Positions 8,007 through 19,100 of a DNA stretch of 19,661 nt are shown piece by piece. The stretch is from contig LSSK01000540.1 of NCBI GenBank assembly GCA_001969505.1, positions 1-19,661 on the forward strand, given 5' to 3'. A program made the position numbers and the translations under genes. The DNA comes from Zancudomyces culisetae (taxonomy: Eukaryota; Kickxellomycota; Harpellomycetes; Harpellales; Legeriomycetaceae). The stretch's first letter is position 1. Every line of letters begins with the position of its first letter. The notes beneath the pieces were generated by a model. That model was not told the DNA's origin. It was given only the letters and a program-made list of their open reading frames with translations, and made no database searches.

Positions 8007-8338
8007 ATGAACAAAAGTAGACCCCGTCCGCAAGTTTATGTACAAAAATTGCATCAAAAGTTTGCTTTAAAGCCAGAAGAGGAAATGATTCGTTAGACTC
8101 CTCCTGGCCTGGCTAATAAAGTGCAGTTTTCGCCTAGTAAGATTTTCATCAATTGAGTTGCAAACCATGATTGGTCAGATATGTAATCTATTAACACATT
8201 TTTGCTCTTCTGGGTCTTTTTTCTTCTTTTGTTCACACTTTTACTCCCACTTTGGCTTCCATCTTGGTTTTAGAACCTCAAAGAAAAAAATGTGCCATCG
8301 TTGATCCTAAGGCTAATCAACCTCAACATAAGTGCTAA
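8007..8338 (+). CDS. Weak candidate for a 49-residue two-exon protein
   Basis: An ATG with A at -3 opens a 28-codon frame (begins MNKSRPRPQVYVQKLHQKF and ends PEEEMI) up to a possible GTTAGA donor at 8092. A pyrimidine-rich stretch ends in TAG at 8271-8273, and the frame resumes in correct phase at 8274-8338 (begins QPQRKKCAIVDPK) to a stop. The intron would be 182 nt. The composition is more basic and less AT-driven than the surroundings. It would be divergent from the methyltransferase with 213 bp between starts. The donor is weak and I recognise no family, so this may well be chance. Confidence 0.2.
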
Positions 8339-9868
8339 TTAAAACCGGGAGGTGTGGTATGTTATTATGCTGGGAGCTTTCTATTGTTGGATATTTTTGC
8401 TTTATACATTGATGGGCCCACCAAAATTAGGGAGTAATAATTTGTGATGCTTTTCTGTATTGACACTGAGGTTATGTACCGAATAACCCATAATGCAATA
8501 TGCCACCTTTTTGAAAATAGCATAGTCAGTCGGTTTGATTCACAGGGCATATCCACCTCACCAGGTTTTACAAGCCTGTTCTTGATTTCTGAACACTCTC
8601 ATACTACCAAAAAAAAAAGGTACTTGTAAAATTGCGAAACTAAATATCGCTTGTCCCTCATACAATCTTGGGTCGCTAGTATAAAAGTTCTAATTCAAAA
8701 CTAGACTCCGATTAGCACTCAAAGGTCTTGCAACTTGGCCTTGCATACATAAAAATGAGAAGAAATTAATAAACTTACAGCAGTACTCAAATGCTTCCCA
8801 GATCGCTGTCGAGTTCAAAAATATAATACCATTAGTTGATTACAACATAAATCTGCTATTCATCCTGTATTTACACATTTTTATTTACAAAGTACTAAAC
8901 CCAGTAACAGATTTAGCACTTCATGGTTGTGATTTTCCTTTTTTTCAGGTGGTTATTGTACAAAAACCAGATCTGGATGCTAGTGATTGGTTTTCTAGCA
9001 CCAAAAATAATTTTTATGGAAAGCACTAATGGGCAGAGTCGTAGAATGGCTAGCCACTAATATCTATGCCTATGACTTTTATAGGTGTAGCTATAAGTGG
9101 AACCAACTTTTGTGGACTTGGAGTTACCGGATAAATGGCATGTGCACACATTCAAACATTCACACATTTATACGTGGCATGGAAAAAAGCTATGGAACCC
9201 AGGCAAAGTTGCGCTGCTAATATATACAATACTAGGATACAAAACGACAAAAAAGTGTATTTATTAAACAATTGATGTCTGATTGCAAAACGCAGATTGC
9301 CAGATCCTTTGCTCTAGCTGGCTTCTAGCCTCTATATCTTGCTTTCAATGTGTGTCTGATAGTTAAGTTGAGTAGTGAATATTACGGCGTCATTGGTATT
9401 GAGTATAATATAAAAAAAGTAGTGATTTTATGTTTAAAGGAGGGTACTACTAAAGCAGCGCAAACGGGAAATTAACCGACGCTTTGCTTTCATTATCCTT
9501 TTTTTTAGCTATAACTTTAATTTTCACTGTTTCTAAATCATGTTCCTAGTTCTGTTTTGTGTCTCCTCTATTTTACCTTTTTATTTTCATGCCCTATTTA
9601 TTGATGGCTTTCACATTTCTAAAGTCTCAGATATGAGTGGCTACAAAATGGTGTTCTAGCTCTTTGCCAATAAAAATGAATGTGAAAATGAGTACTGTTT
9701 CAACCTGTTCAAACAATAAACTTGACTTGTGATTTGGAGCTAGTTTATCACAATATATATTGCCTTGTATTCAGAAAACATTATATTCAATATCTATCTA
9801 TTGAGTTATTTGAGAAACCTCGATTAAAGCAAAAGAAAGATATAGGGAAGAAACAAGCTATTTGAATC
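8339..9868. other. AT-rich spacer upstream of the HSDL2-like gene
   Basis: Only short frames without family resemblance are present. A pyrimidine-rich stretch ending in CAG at about 8949 is followed by an open run of about 38 codons, but CAG is not the acceptor used by the well-supported genes here and no start or donor could be joined to it. No RNA gene is seen. Confidence 0.5.
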
Positions 9869-11052
9869 ATGGTACGCTCACTTAAAGGAAAGGTTCTGTT
9901 TATTACAGGTTGCTCAAGGTAATTATCGTGTTTTTTTTTCGAAATTAGGATTTGTCGCAGTGAAGAGTCATAAAAAAATGTTTACTACAACTATACGTTT
10001 TAATGCACCTTGATATAGAGGAATTGGAGAAGCCATAGCCATCCGTGCTGCCAAAGACGGTGCAAAGATAGCTGTTGTCGCAAAGACAACCGAAGCTCAC
10101 CCAAAGGTTTGTATTCAATTATTTTCTTTTACCATTTGCAGCGCTCTGCCTAAAAAAATTTTTTTAATTGAACAAATTGGTTTTATATAGCTCCCAGGGA
10201 CAATCTATACCGTTGCCGAGAAAATTAGAGAAGCAGGTGGTGAAGCACTTCCTATTAAATGCGATCTACGCGATGAAAAACAAGTCAGAGCAGCAATCGA
10301 AAAGACTGTAGAGGTGTTTGGTGGCATCGATATTGTTATTAACAATGGTCAGTTACCACATTTAGTATTATTGTGTCATGATCATGATATATTCATTTCT
10401 TCCCTCTTCCCTCTTCCTTGTAGGTTAAAACATACTAACATTAGCATGAAAAATACACTTAGCTTCGGCCATAAGTTTGACAAGCACCGAAGAAACAAGC
10501 GTTTCCAGATATGACTTGATGCACTCCATCAATGCCAGAGGAACCTGGTTGGTTTCTAAGCTTGCTATCCCATATCTGAAAAAGGCCGAAAATCCACACA
10601 TACTAACCATGAGCTCACCTCTGAGTATGGATAAGAAATGGTTTGGTGGCTCCACCGCATATACCATGGCAAAATACGGAATGTCTATGACTGTCCTTGG
10701 CCTTTCTGCAGAGTTGAAGAAGTATGGAATTGCTGTAAACTCACTCTGGCCTTATACCGCCATCGGTACTTCTGCGCTAACAATTTTGGACAGTGGAACG
10801 CTTACAGAGAACTCTCGTAATGTTGATATAATGTCTGATGCAGCCTACATTGTTTTAACGAAAAATTCAAAGGTCTGTTCTGGGAATTTCTTCATTGACG
10901 AGATACTTTTGCGCGATCATGGCGTTACTGATTTTGAAAAGTACAATACAACACCAGGAACAAAGCTGGAAGAACTGTCTCCAGATTTCTTTATTGATGA
11001 TGAGTCAGAGGCACGAATAAAGAAATTGAGGATGCTTCAAAGCAGGCTATAA
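9869..11052 (+). CDS. HSDL2-like short-chain dehydrogenase with peroxisomal SRL terminus
   Basis: Four exons, 9869-9918, 10019-10106, 10191-10347 and 10463-11052, encode 294 residues. Introns end in TAG throughout and begin GTAATT, GTTTGT and GTCAGT; intron 3 carries a perfect TACTAAC branch site at 10433-10439. The protein is a classical short-chain dehydrogenase: TGCSRGIG cofactor motif (T13-G20), NNAS (97-100), SS in the catalytic serine position (149-150) and YTMAK (Y165, K169). The segments KTTEAHPKLPGTIYT, AIPYLKK, WF...AYTMAKYGMSM and LWPYTAI are characteristic of hydroxysteroid dehydrogenase-like protein 2 rather than of other dehydrogenases. The C-terminus is SRL, a type 1 peroxisomal targeting signal. 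Animal HSDL2 ends in a sterol-carrier (SCP2) domain that is absent here. Substrate is unknown; a role in peroxisomal lipid metabolism is inferred from family and targeting. Confidence 0.93.
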
Positions 11053-12429
11053 ACGACTTTCATGCTTTTATTGACTAAATGTGTTTTGTCTTTATATTTA
11101 TTTAAGTTTATGTTAGCTTTGTATCAAACATGGCACCATTTATAAACTGGTCAAAGTATAAAGCTAAATATAAGAGCACTAGAGTGTTTGGGTGGTTAGT
11201 AATCTGCTTATTTTGGGATATTGTGTCTTCATAGAGTAGCAGATATCTTAAAGTTGGTCCCACTCTTTTTAGGGATATGATACAAGCGGGTTGGTATGAT
11301 AGTGGCAAAGTGCATTTGGAAATGGGAGGGTGTCAGCTTTTTTCTCATTAATAACAAAATGCAAAAAGAGTAAGGAAAAAAGAAAAAACGACTTTTCAAC
11401 GAGATGCAACAACAAAAACAAAGACCCCTGTCAAATTGATTACCAAAGAGCAAGGGGAAAAGATTGATGCTGAACCCAAACTGGATAAGGGTAGCATAAT
11501 GTGCTGCCTTGTCTGCGGGCTCGTGTCAAACATAACAAGTTTAGGCGATATTTACCACATTTCTTGACAAAAAAAAACTGCATCCAAAATTTTATATCCA
11601 TATTTCGTAAGAGTCTGTTCAGACAAGTCATAAAAATCGAGTGGCACAAAAGACTTGTATTACTCTGTGGTATGTAACTTATATTTGAAAAACTCCCATA
11701 ATAACAAAGAAAAAATACGCACTAAATAGTTCTTTTGGGTAAGCAAATCATCCATTTCTATCATACTGGTTAGTACAATGGTGTGTCTGGTGACAGTAAA
11801 AAATAAATAAAAAATACAGCGCCATTTATACAAAGCTAGCATTGGTACACAAAATAAGTGAGGATTACATCACCTATGCTGATGTTTCAATCGGCGAAAA
11901 AACCAATTCACTACGAGGATACTGTGTGAATGTCTTGATAACAACACATGCAAAGAATGTGTTTCCAGTTGATCATACTTTTGCTGTATTCATTCATGAA
12001 CAAGACTCTTCATACATGCACCTCGTTAGCTTTCGGGGTCACTCACAAAGGACTGAAGCACAGAATACATAAATCATAAACAAAAAAAAAAGGGGGTACT
12101 CAGTGTGAGGCAACTGGACTCAGTCGTATCAGTTTTCCAATTTTGTTCTTTGTAACAAAGGACTACACGATACTCACCGAACGGGAGCTCTAAACCATAA
12201 GCGGACATTTATTATCTCCAGAAAACAAGTAAAGTAGTAAAAGAAGGAAGGGGTATGTAAAATACAGAATTACCAAAACCAAATAATGGTGACGGTAATT
12301 ATACTCTAGGCGAAGCTCTCTCAAGAGAGCGCATATTAAGGCAAATAATAAAAATAAAAATAAAAAACAACGCTATTAAAAGGAATATGATGCATTAGAC
12401 GAGTTTTTCTTTCCGGAGTAACACAAGTT
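11053..12429. other. Region with unexplained open segments, no recognised gene
   Basis: Stop codons are sparser here than in the other spacers. On the + strand, frame ATG 11130 reads MAPFINWSKYKAKYKS..., meets TAG at 11232, then is open to 11348, and again from 11355 to 11563, all in the same frame. A second frame is open from 11800 to 12072 (contains YITYADVSIGEK and GYCVNVLITT). I could not assemble a convincing gene with the local splice grammar, nor name a family. It may be a decayed gene, a fast-evolving intron-rich gene, or chance. A GCTCTC/GAGAGC hairpin stands at 12315-12330. Confidence 0.4.
12315..12330. repeat. Short hairpin GCTCTC-TCAA-GAGAGC
   Basis: A perfect 6-bp stem with a 4-nt loop, 100 bp beyond the stop codon of the minus-strand 72-residue gene. 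It may fall in that gene's 3' UTR. No function is assigned. Confidence 0.4.
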
Positions 12430-12648
12430 CTATGTTTTATGACTTTGTTCAATAAGAGGTGACCGGGAAAAGCGGGTATATCCTCTATCTTCCATTGCCA
12501 TTTCTCGATACTTCCGTGTTGTGTTCCGATGTTTCTCGATCATCATTTGAATATACTCCTTTTTGGCATGGTTCTGATCAAAATAAAGATGATCAAAGTA
12601 CATGTTTAGTGAGTCCGTTTTAAATCCACACACAGAACATACTTCCAT
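12430..12648 (-). CDS. Small CCHH zinc-finger-like protein, 72 residues
   Basis: A single-exon frame begins at an ATG in good context (gaaaATGG) and ends at TAG. The N-terminus reads MEVCSVCGF and carries C4, C7, H20 and H27, a C-x2-C-x12-H-x6-H arrangement. That is one zinc site with a longer final spacing than the classical C2H2 finger (3-5). It is followed by a charged helical tail (KKEYIQMMIEKHRNTTRKYR) and a polar C-terminus. A TATA-like string lies about 70 bp upstream on this strand. Small proteins of this form occur in RNA-binding and splicing factors, but I do not recognise the family and do not assign a role. The spaced metal ligands, start context and ATG-initiated length make it a better candidate than other short frames in the neighbourhood. 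Confidence 0.45.
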   Translation of the reverse strand: MEVCSVCGFKTDSLNMYFDHLYFDQNHAKKEYIQMMIEKHRNTTRKYREMAMEDRGYTRFSRSPLIEQSHKT

Positions 12649-14027
12649 TTTCGCGCTATTCTTTCTTTACATACAAGTTTCTGAAGGATAAAGTGGTGAA
12701 AAGGTTTCCGCCTTGTATAACAAGATGAACAATATGATGCTACGACTTTTTTGTCTACGCCTGTCCAAAATTTGTATTATGTCCTACTTTTTTGGAATAA
12801 GAAAAAGCAAAAGAAAAGTCGAAATGAGACATCCATCCAAATTTGCTTGCTTTTATAACGATCTCTATCAAGCCTCCCTTCTTCCCTTCTTCCCTTCCTC
12901 CTATTTCACGTTTTAATTACAATTTATTTTTTTTTCATATCCAGAAGAATTTTCCAGGCCGACTTTCCAGACCAATTTTACTGATTTTCACAAATAAAAA
13001 AAGGTTTTTCAAAATGGAAATTTTATTACAAAATTTGTTTCCATTGAATAGGAATACTCATGAAAAACTTATTTCATTTACCCATTCCTGAAAATTGATA
13101 AACTGACGGTATTAGCTTAATTAAATTCAATCTAAAGCCTAATTGGCATGGATAAATTAAAATTGGCCGAGGTTTATATTAATGCCCCAACTAAACTAAC
13201 CTGAATTAGCAAAGCTATGCCCTTTTTTTTTTTGCTCAAACAATGTGTGGACTAATTAAGTGCGATAATTGTTATCTCTTCGTTTATTCATATCTCCCCC
13301 TTGAAGAAAAATTTTATTTCAAAAATGCTTATTATTGAAAAAAATCAATAACAGAGTTTACAATTCTGGAAAATAAAATCAATTGACGTACATTCCAGTG
13401 CTACAGATGCAATAATGGTGTACTAACGCAAGAACCACAATAAGCAAAATAAAAATTCTGATATTTCGCAAGTGGCAACAACGTTTCCTCATGTCAGCTC
13501 TACCAAAACAATCACACACAAGTTTCCTTTTGTTGATTTTCTCTTTTTTTTTTTTTGGACAAGTGGGTTGTTAAATTAAAAGCTGTGTTTGTACATTATA
13601 TACATTCCGGGTACGGTAGCAACTTGGTCTAGTTGTTTCTCAATTTCAATTGTCTCGACTATTGTTTTTATTAATATCTCATATTGTTAGCAATGAACAA
13701 AAGGCCAGAAGTATATTAAAGATCTGCAGCACATCACTTTTAAAAAACGTCGATTCAAAAAAAACGGGTTCGTTTTAATTTTCCGCATTTTCTCAGCCAG
13801 GTGTGAAGGAAGATAAAAAGAATGGCTGGATAATAAATGTGTTGATAGTTTTGTTGCAGAATCTACAAAGCGTTGTTACCTCCAATGGAATACACAAAAA
13901 AAACCTACTTTATGCATAAAGGAGAGAGAGGACAGAAACTTTGCTTATCGATTTGATCGTGATAAAGAGTTACAACTCGAGAATTTATTTGTATCAATAT
14001 AGGGTGATACAAAATTCGCATAACCCA
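12649..14027. other. AT-rich spacer without recognised gene
   Basis: Long A/T runs and pyrimidine tracts (for example 12877-12900 and 13542-13557) dominate. A short TTATTGA/TCAATAA hairpin is at 13331-13350. Open frames here are low-complexity and start at non-ATG codons. Confidence 0.6.
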
Positions 14028-14231
14028 ATGAAACCACCAACCTCCCCCCCAAAAGATACAACAACAAGAAATATGTTTACTTTTGTGCCCACCAAAATTG
14101 CAAAGGCCGATTATTATTATTTTTTGTGTATTGTTGAGATCAAGCAAAGTGGACACACTGAAATGAAAAATATCATCAAGCTAAATCCTGCTGGTCGTTT
14201 ACCGTTTTTCTACTTGCATGGTATTTGGTAG
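14028..14231 (+). pseudogene. Possible fragment of an NRPS/adenylate-enzyme-type thioesterase domain
   Basis: A 67-codon ATG frame ends with IIKLNPAGRLPFFYLHGIW before TAG. The string LNPxGxxPxFxxHG is the typical beginning of the alpha/beta-hydrolase thioesterase domain that terminates many nonribosomal peptide synthetases and adenylate-forming enzymes, where it is followed by a glycine-rich loop and a catalytic GxSxG. None of that follows: translation stops within two codons and the 1 kb downstream has no matching exon. A GT (GTATTT) directly after the HG codon start could be a donor, but no partner exon was found. The frame stays open upstream to about 13941. It may be a truncated relic or a single exon of a degraded gene, and chance similarity cannot be excluded. 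Confidence 0.25.
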
Positions 14232-16143
14232 CGTCTACAAACATCAGATAAAATATATAACAACAATACTTAGCTAAAAATGTTTCTCAAGACAAGAGTA
14301 AAAAGTGTGTTATACTTCTACTGAGAGCAGATCTGGCGTGTTTTCTTGTAAGAGTATTTTCAAGTGGCTTAAAAATTGATGCTGACTTTGCAAAAACTGT
14401 TGCAATTGTAGAGATGCTACAAATACTCCAAAACTCAAATCAGCACACATTCTGGATGTTTTACAAAAGTTTCTTCAATATGGAAAACCAATTTTTTGTT
14501 TATAAAATTTAAATCATACCAGAGTATAGCGCACTAGTAAACAAGAGTGTGTTATCTGTGGTGTGTGCACCATAGAGATCGATAGCTAGTATCTCGAGCG
14601 ATATTTAGATTAACCGGGTGAAACAGGGTGGAAAAGATAAAAACAACCTATGATTTCTGATAAAAACAGATAAGCACAATTGTGAAACCTGGTATCAAAT
14701 GAATGATAAGGATTACAGCTACAAGAGTTATACAAACCCATCTAAACAAAATAATGGTAGAGGCTTCATTCCAAAACATAGATGTATGTGTCCTCACGTC
14801 AATTAACAATCAATTTCGAGATGTATATCCATCTCAGCTGTATGCTGCTAGATATGAATGAAAAGCACAATACTCATAGTGATATTTGATATTTCCCATC
14901 TCCCAAAGTGTTACCAAATTTTACTATTGCTACACAACAAGTTTTATTGCGTGTTTGATTTGGGATGTTGGATGGTAAATCAGTGGATGATGATTAAAAT
15001 TCCATCTCATTGAAAATGTCTAAAACAAGACTGGGCTCACTTTAACATACTAGCTTCGCCGTATTTGTGAGGTACTAATTAGAGTGTTATTATTAATTTT
15101 GGGCTTTGGCTTTACATGTGAATAATTTGTATATTATAATTGTGTTAATTAAATCGACGATTTTGATAATTAAAAATCAAACAAGGAATAAATAGAAAAT
15201 GAATATCAGACAATAGCATGTATGATCTGTGTGTATGTGCAGAGTAGTGAGTGTGAGGCATGAGTTTTGAAAAAAAAAAGAAAAAGTGGCCCAAGGCGCT
15301 TTAATTAATGTGCAAACGTGTCAGACGTAATTTAATTAGTATTCTTTAATGGCATACGTATCAGTAAGCATGTAATCACTTTTTAGCTGTTCTAAGTTTA
15401 AATAAACTAACGAGGACTGGTCGAAGCAGTTTTGAGACAAGTTAGCTATCCGGTTGCACAACAAATAGGTGATTTTTTGCGACAATAAGTAAATGATAAT
15501 AATGGCTTTAATGACGATGAATAAGGATGGTGGTGACGATATCGATGATAAAAAGCAATGTGACAGATGTTGGGGATTATGCCAGGGTAAAAGTTCCCGC
15601 ATAATAAGCACTGTTGGTACCCTTACCAAAAAAAAAAAAAAAGAGAGAGAGAGAAAACCGCTGTCATTATCACAATCATCATCAGTATCAAAAGTAGATC
15701 AATACCACAATCACATTGAATATCTGTTTTTTATTCATTTGATTATACTTTTTCTTGTTGAATTTGAAATGGGTTAAATAAACTAGTAGTTTTTGTAGTA
15801 TCAAGTGTTCCAGATAAGAAAAAATATCCAATTAATTACCTCGAAGGTGGTACTAGCAATCAAACAGAAATAAATGACGTTGCGCAAAATCAGCTAAACC
15901 ACCTTTCCTTTCCCTCCCCCTCCCCTTCCCCTTCCCCATCCTATATTCTGTATAACTTTGTTGGATGTACTACGGTTTCTTGTGGATGAACCAAGGTGGT
16001 AAATACAAAACGAGAATAAATGACTGTTTTTTATTGGTTAGCATTAAGTTTTTCAAAGAAAGAGCAACAATTGTTCGAATTTACATAAGAGGGTGAAAAA
16101 TATGCACAAGAAAATAAAAAGAAAGCAATTGGTTATCAACAAG
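14232..16143. other. Spacer downstream of FHIP; simple repeats, no recognised gene
   Basis: The tract contains A/T-rich sequence, an A14-(GA) run at 15629-15654, GATGATG-type repeats at 15493-15680 and the C-rich block at 15912-15937. A minus-strand ATG frame of about 88 codons ends at 15336, but it translates the simple repeats and has no family resemblance. Confidence 0.55.
15912..15937 (-). other. G-quadruplex-forming tract
   Basis: The minus strand reads G4-AA-G4-AA-G4-A-G5-A-G3: five G-runs with loops of one or two bases, which satisfies the standard quadruplex pattern. It lies about 205 bp past the FHIP stop codon on the same strand as that transcript, in an otherwise AT-rich spacer. 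A role in 3'-end formation or termination is possible. Confidence 0.7.
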
Positions 16144-19100
16144 TTAAGATAACAAACTATTGAATTTCGTGAATACAATGGAATCTAGCAAATAGTCAAG
16201 CGAGACGATGTAGTGGGATAACGCAATTGCAGCCATTTCCTTACAAAACTCATCAAGAGATAAATAGGCAAAAATAAACCGGGAGATGGCAGCACTGCTA
16301 GTGGCATGACCATCGTCCTCGTTGTTGTTTGAAGTAGAGTGCTGGTTGCCAATGAGACTGAGGTTGGTGTTTGGGGTAGCATCCAAATCACTGTGTGGAA
16401 TGTTGTTGAGCAGCGTTAAGGAATAGTGAGGCGATATTGATGAGGGAGGGGGTGGGGATGGTGAGGTAATAGAGGAGTTGGTGAGCGATTGTGGGTGAAA
16501 AATTAGATTTTTGATTGATGTGGTCGAACTTGCGCCCCTAATTCCAACATCCTTAAAGCGGTGGAGTAAAGTAACAAAATTTTCGACTAGCTCAGCTTTT
16601 ACACAGGACTGAGAGGATACAATGGTTATAATATCTACCAAGCTGTGAGTATGGTTTTTTTTACGCCGAGGTTTTGTAGCTTTTATATCGGGGCTTGTAT
16701 TGTCGTTTGGGTTGGTGGTATCAACATGATCATCCGCATTGGAGTTGACAGCAGCAGATTGTAAAAATAGATAAGAGGATAAGTTTTGATGAGGTAAAGA
16801 GGCAAGCCGTGAGAATATACTGGTGATTAGCAAAATGTGAGCCAAATGCCGTTTTAGCAAGGATCGTAGGAGCTGGAAAAGAGTGTGTAAAAAGGGACCA
16901 GGATACAGGTCATTAAAATCAATATCATGCTCGTCGTTCGAACGCAGATCCGACTTGTGGTTGGTACTGGATATTTGGGATCGATGGTTGTTCCATGTTT
17001 TTAGCTGTATCTCATATACTATAGAAACTTTTTGTACTGTAGAGATGACATAGGGATCACCCAAGTTGTCAGCAATATTATTGACCTTCGAATCCAAGAA
17101 CTGCTCAGGGTTAGGGGTGGAATTCTGGGTGATATAATCGCTATTTGTCTCACTTTCGTTGATATCGATGGGGTTGGTAGGTTGAAACTTGGAACTAAAT
17201 GTGGCAGAGGCAGCCGCAATAACAGCTTCTGGCATATAGTCGGAGATGTTTGAAGGTGAAATGTTGCAGAAATGTGAGGCTACAGCTTTGGAAATTTTAT
17301 AGTCGGTGACAAGGCTTTCATTGGTGCCCAGAGGGAAGGGATTTGGAAGTATGGATAGGGGGGAGGAGGGTGAAGATGAGGATGAAGATGAAGATGAAGA
17401 TGAAGATGAAGATGAAGATGAAGGTGAGGATGAAGATGAAGGTGAGGATGGAGACTCGGATGAAGGTGAAAGTGAACGCAAAGATGCAGAGTCAGTGTGT
17501 GGAGTAAAATACTTTAATACCAGATACTCATAGACATACTGATCTAGAGTATCCAACATTGTGTCAAAGAGCTTCAATGTTGAGAGAGCAAGTCGTTCGT
17601 TTTGACTGTCCTTGATTCTGCTTAATAGCACATCCAATCCTCGTCCTTGATCAGCCTCTAGAAGTGATTTCAAAAGTGGAATCCGCAAGCATTCCGAATG
17701 TGAAACCTTGATCATCTCTATAACATAGGTTGTAGTCGAAGAGGCTGCGACTGTATTGGGTGTGTTTAGCAGCCCCGGGATTAATGTGCTGCTTAAGAAT
17801 TTTTCTGTTATAGTTTTTACTATAGATTTTATCATGTTTTCAGCTTCGCTGTTTCCAAGTTTATGGTTATGGTTATGGTTGGTTGCTTTAGTAAAAACAA
17901 CTGCCAGCTCGTCTAGTAGCTCCCAGCACATATAATATAAATCTACATCTGTTTGCTTGTGTGAAATTACCGAGTTGCTAATTTTTTTCTGATACCCCAA
18001 GCTTGTCAGTTCTTCAAACTCTCCAGCGTTCCCGCTGCTGTTTCCATCGTTGTTAACGTAGCTATTCATCCGTCCCTTACTACTGCTCCTTTTCCCCATT
18101 TTTCTGCTAGTATTAGTATAGTATCTATCGCCAATCTCATTCTCGTTTGTATCACTGTGTCTAATTTCATATTCAAAAAGCTTGCGTATTGGAACTGACA
18201 ATGCTCGTCTTCCATAGTTTTTGGCTGTAAACAACCGCACACCCATTGACCTTGACGCTGCCTTTCCCATTGGCAGCTGTGCATACAGGTAGCTTATGTT
18301 TTCTATAAGGCCTAATATAATACCTTCGTTGTCGCTTTCTCCAGTTCCGTTAGTTCCATATATTATTTCCGCAGCGCCTTCACTAGCTGACCTGGCCAAA
18401 ACTTGCGAATAATAATACAATCCTTCCCTTGCAGATTCGCCTGTTAGCCCTGGTTCCATGAGGTTTTCAAACAAAACCCACAAATAGAACTTACCCATTT
18501 TTCTACTACCACTATTACTGCTCTTCTGTTTTACTTTCGCCTCGCTACTCGATGTCTTTGTTGATGTGCTGCCTAAAGCTTGGTTATTCCAATCAAAGAA
18601 TTTATTCACCTTATCTCGATCAACGTCCTTCAATCTCAACATCAAACTATGAACTATTTCGACCAGCTCATGCCGAATCAAGAGCGTTTTTTTACTTTGA
18701 TCCACATTATTTCGGTTGCTATTTCGCCACTCTTTACCCACACGCGACAGTCTAGGAGTTTGCATAGCAGCTGGAATACCACCAGGATTTCCCACCATCA
18801 ACCTCCGTTTTGTTGCTGCATCCTTGCTTCTTCGCTCGTTTAGCTCATTGTATATGACTCGGCTGAATCCATATATTATGCTTCTTGTTTCCTTTTCCAT
18901 TAACAAGTCTATCGGTGCCATTTGTACCACCTTTTTGAAAAACCGTAAAACAACGTACTGCATATCGTGCGGAATATCTGTCTCTCCATATATAGCTAGT
19001 TTAGCCAGTATCCGATCCTCTACTAAAATATCGCTACAACAACAACCCGCTTCTTCGCCTTCGCCTTCGCCTTTGCCCGCACCATAGCGATTTTGCTCTC

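Noticed and set aside
8365-8629. Overlapping open frames of about 60 codons on both strands
   Set aside because: They have no domain, no codon preference and no splice-compatible neighbours.
8950-9066. Open run after a pyrimidine-rich CAG site (WLLYKNQIWMLVIGF...)
   Set aside because: A CAG acceptor contradicts the 11 of 11 TAG pattern, and no upstream exon or start could be joined.
14755-14862. 36-codon ATG frame MVEASFQNIDVCV...
   Set aside because: It is too short, with no family resemblance and no conserved features.
15336-15602. Minus-strand 88-codon ATG frame ending in TDTYAIKEY
   Set aside because: Its first half translates GATGATG simple repeats, and no domain, upstream exon or start context supports it.
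17306-17533. Plus-strand frame rich in Glu/Asp (75 codons)
   Set aside because: It is the antisense shadow of the poly-serine repeat inside the FHIP coding exon.
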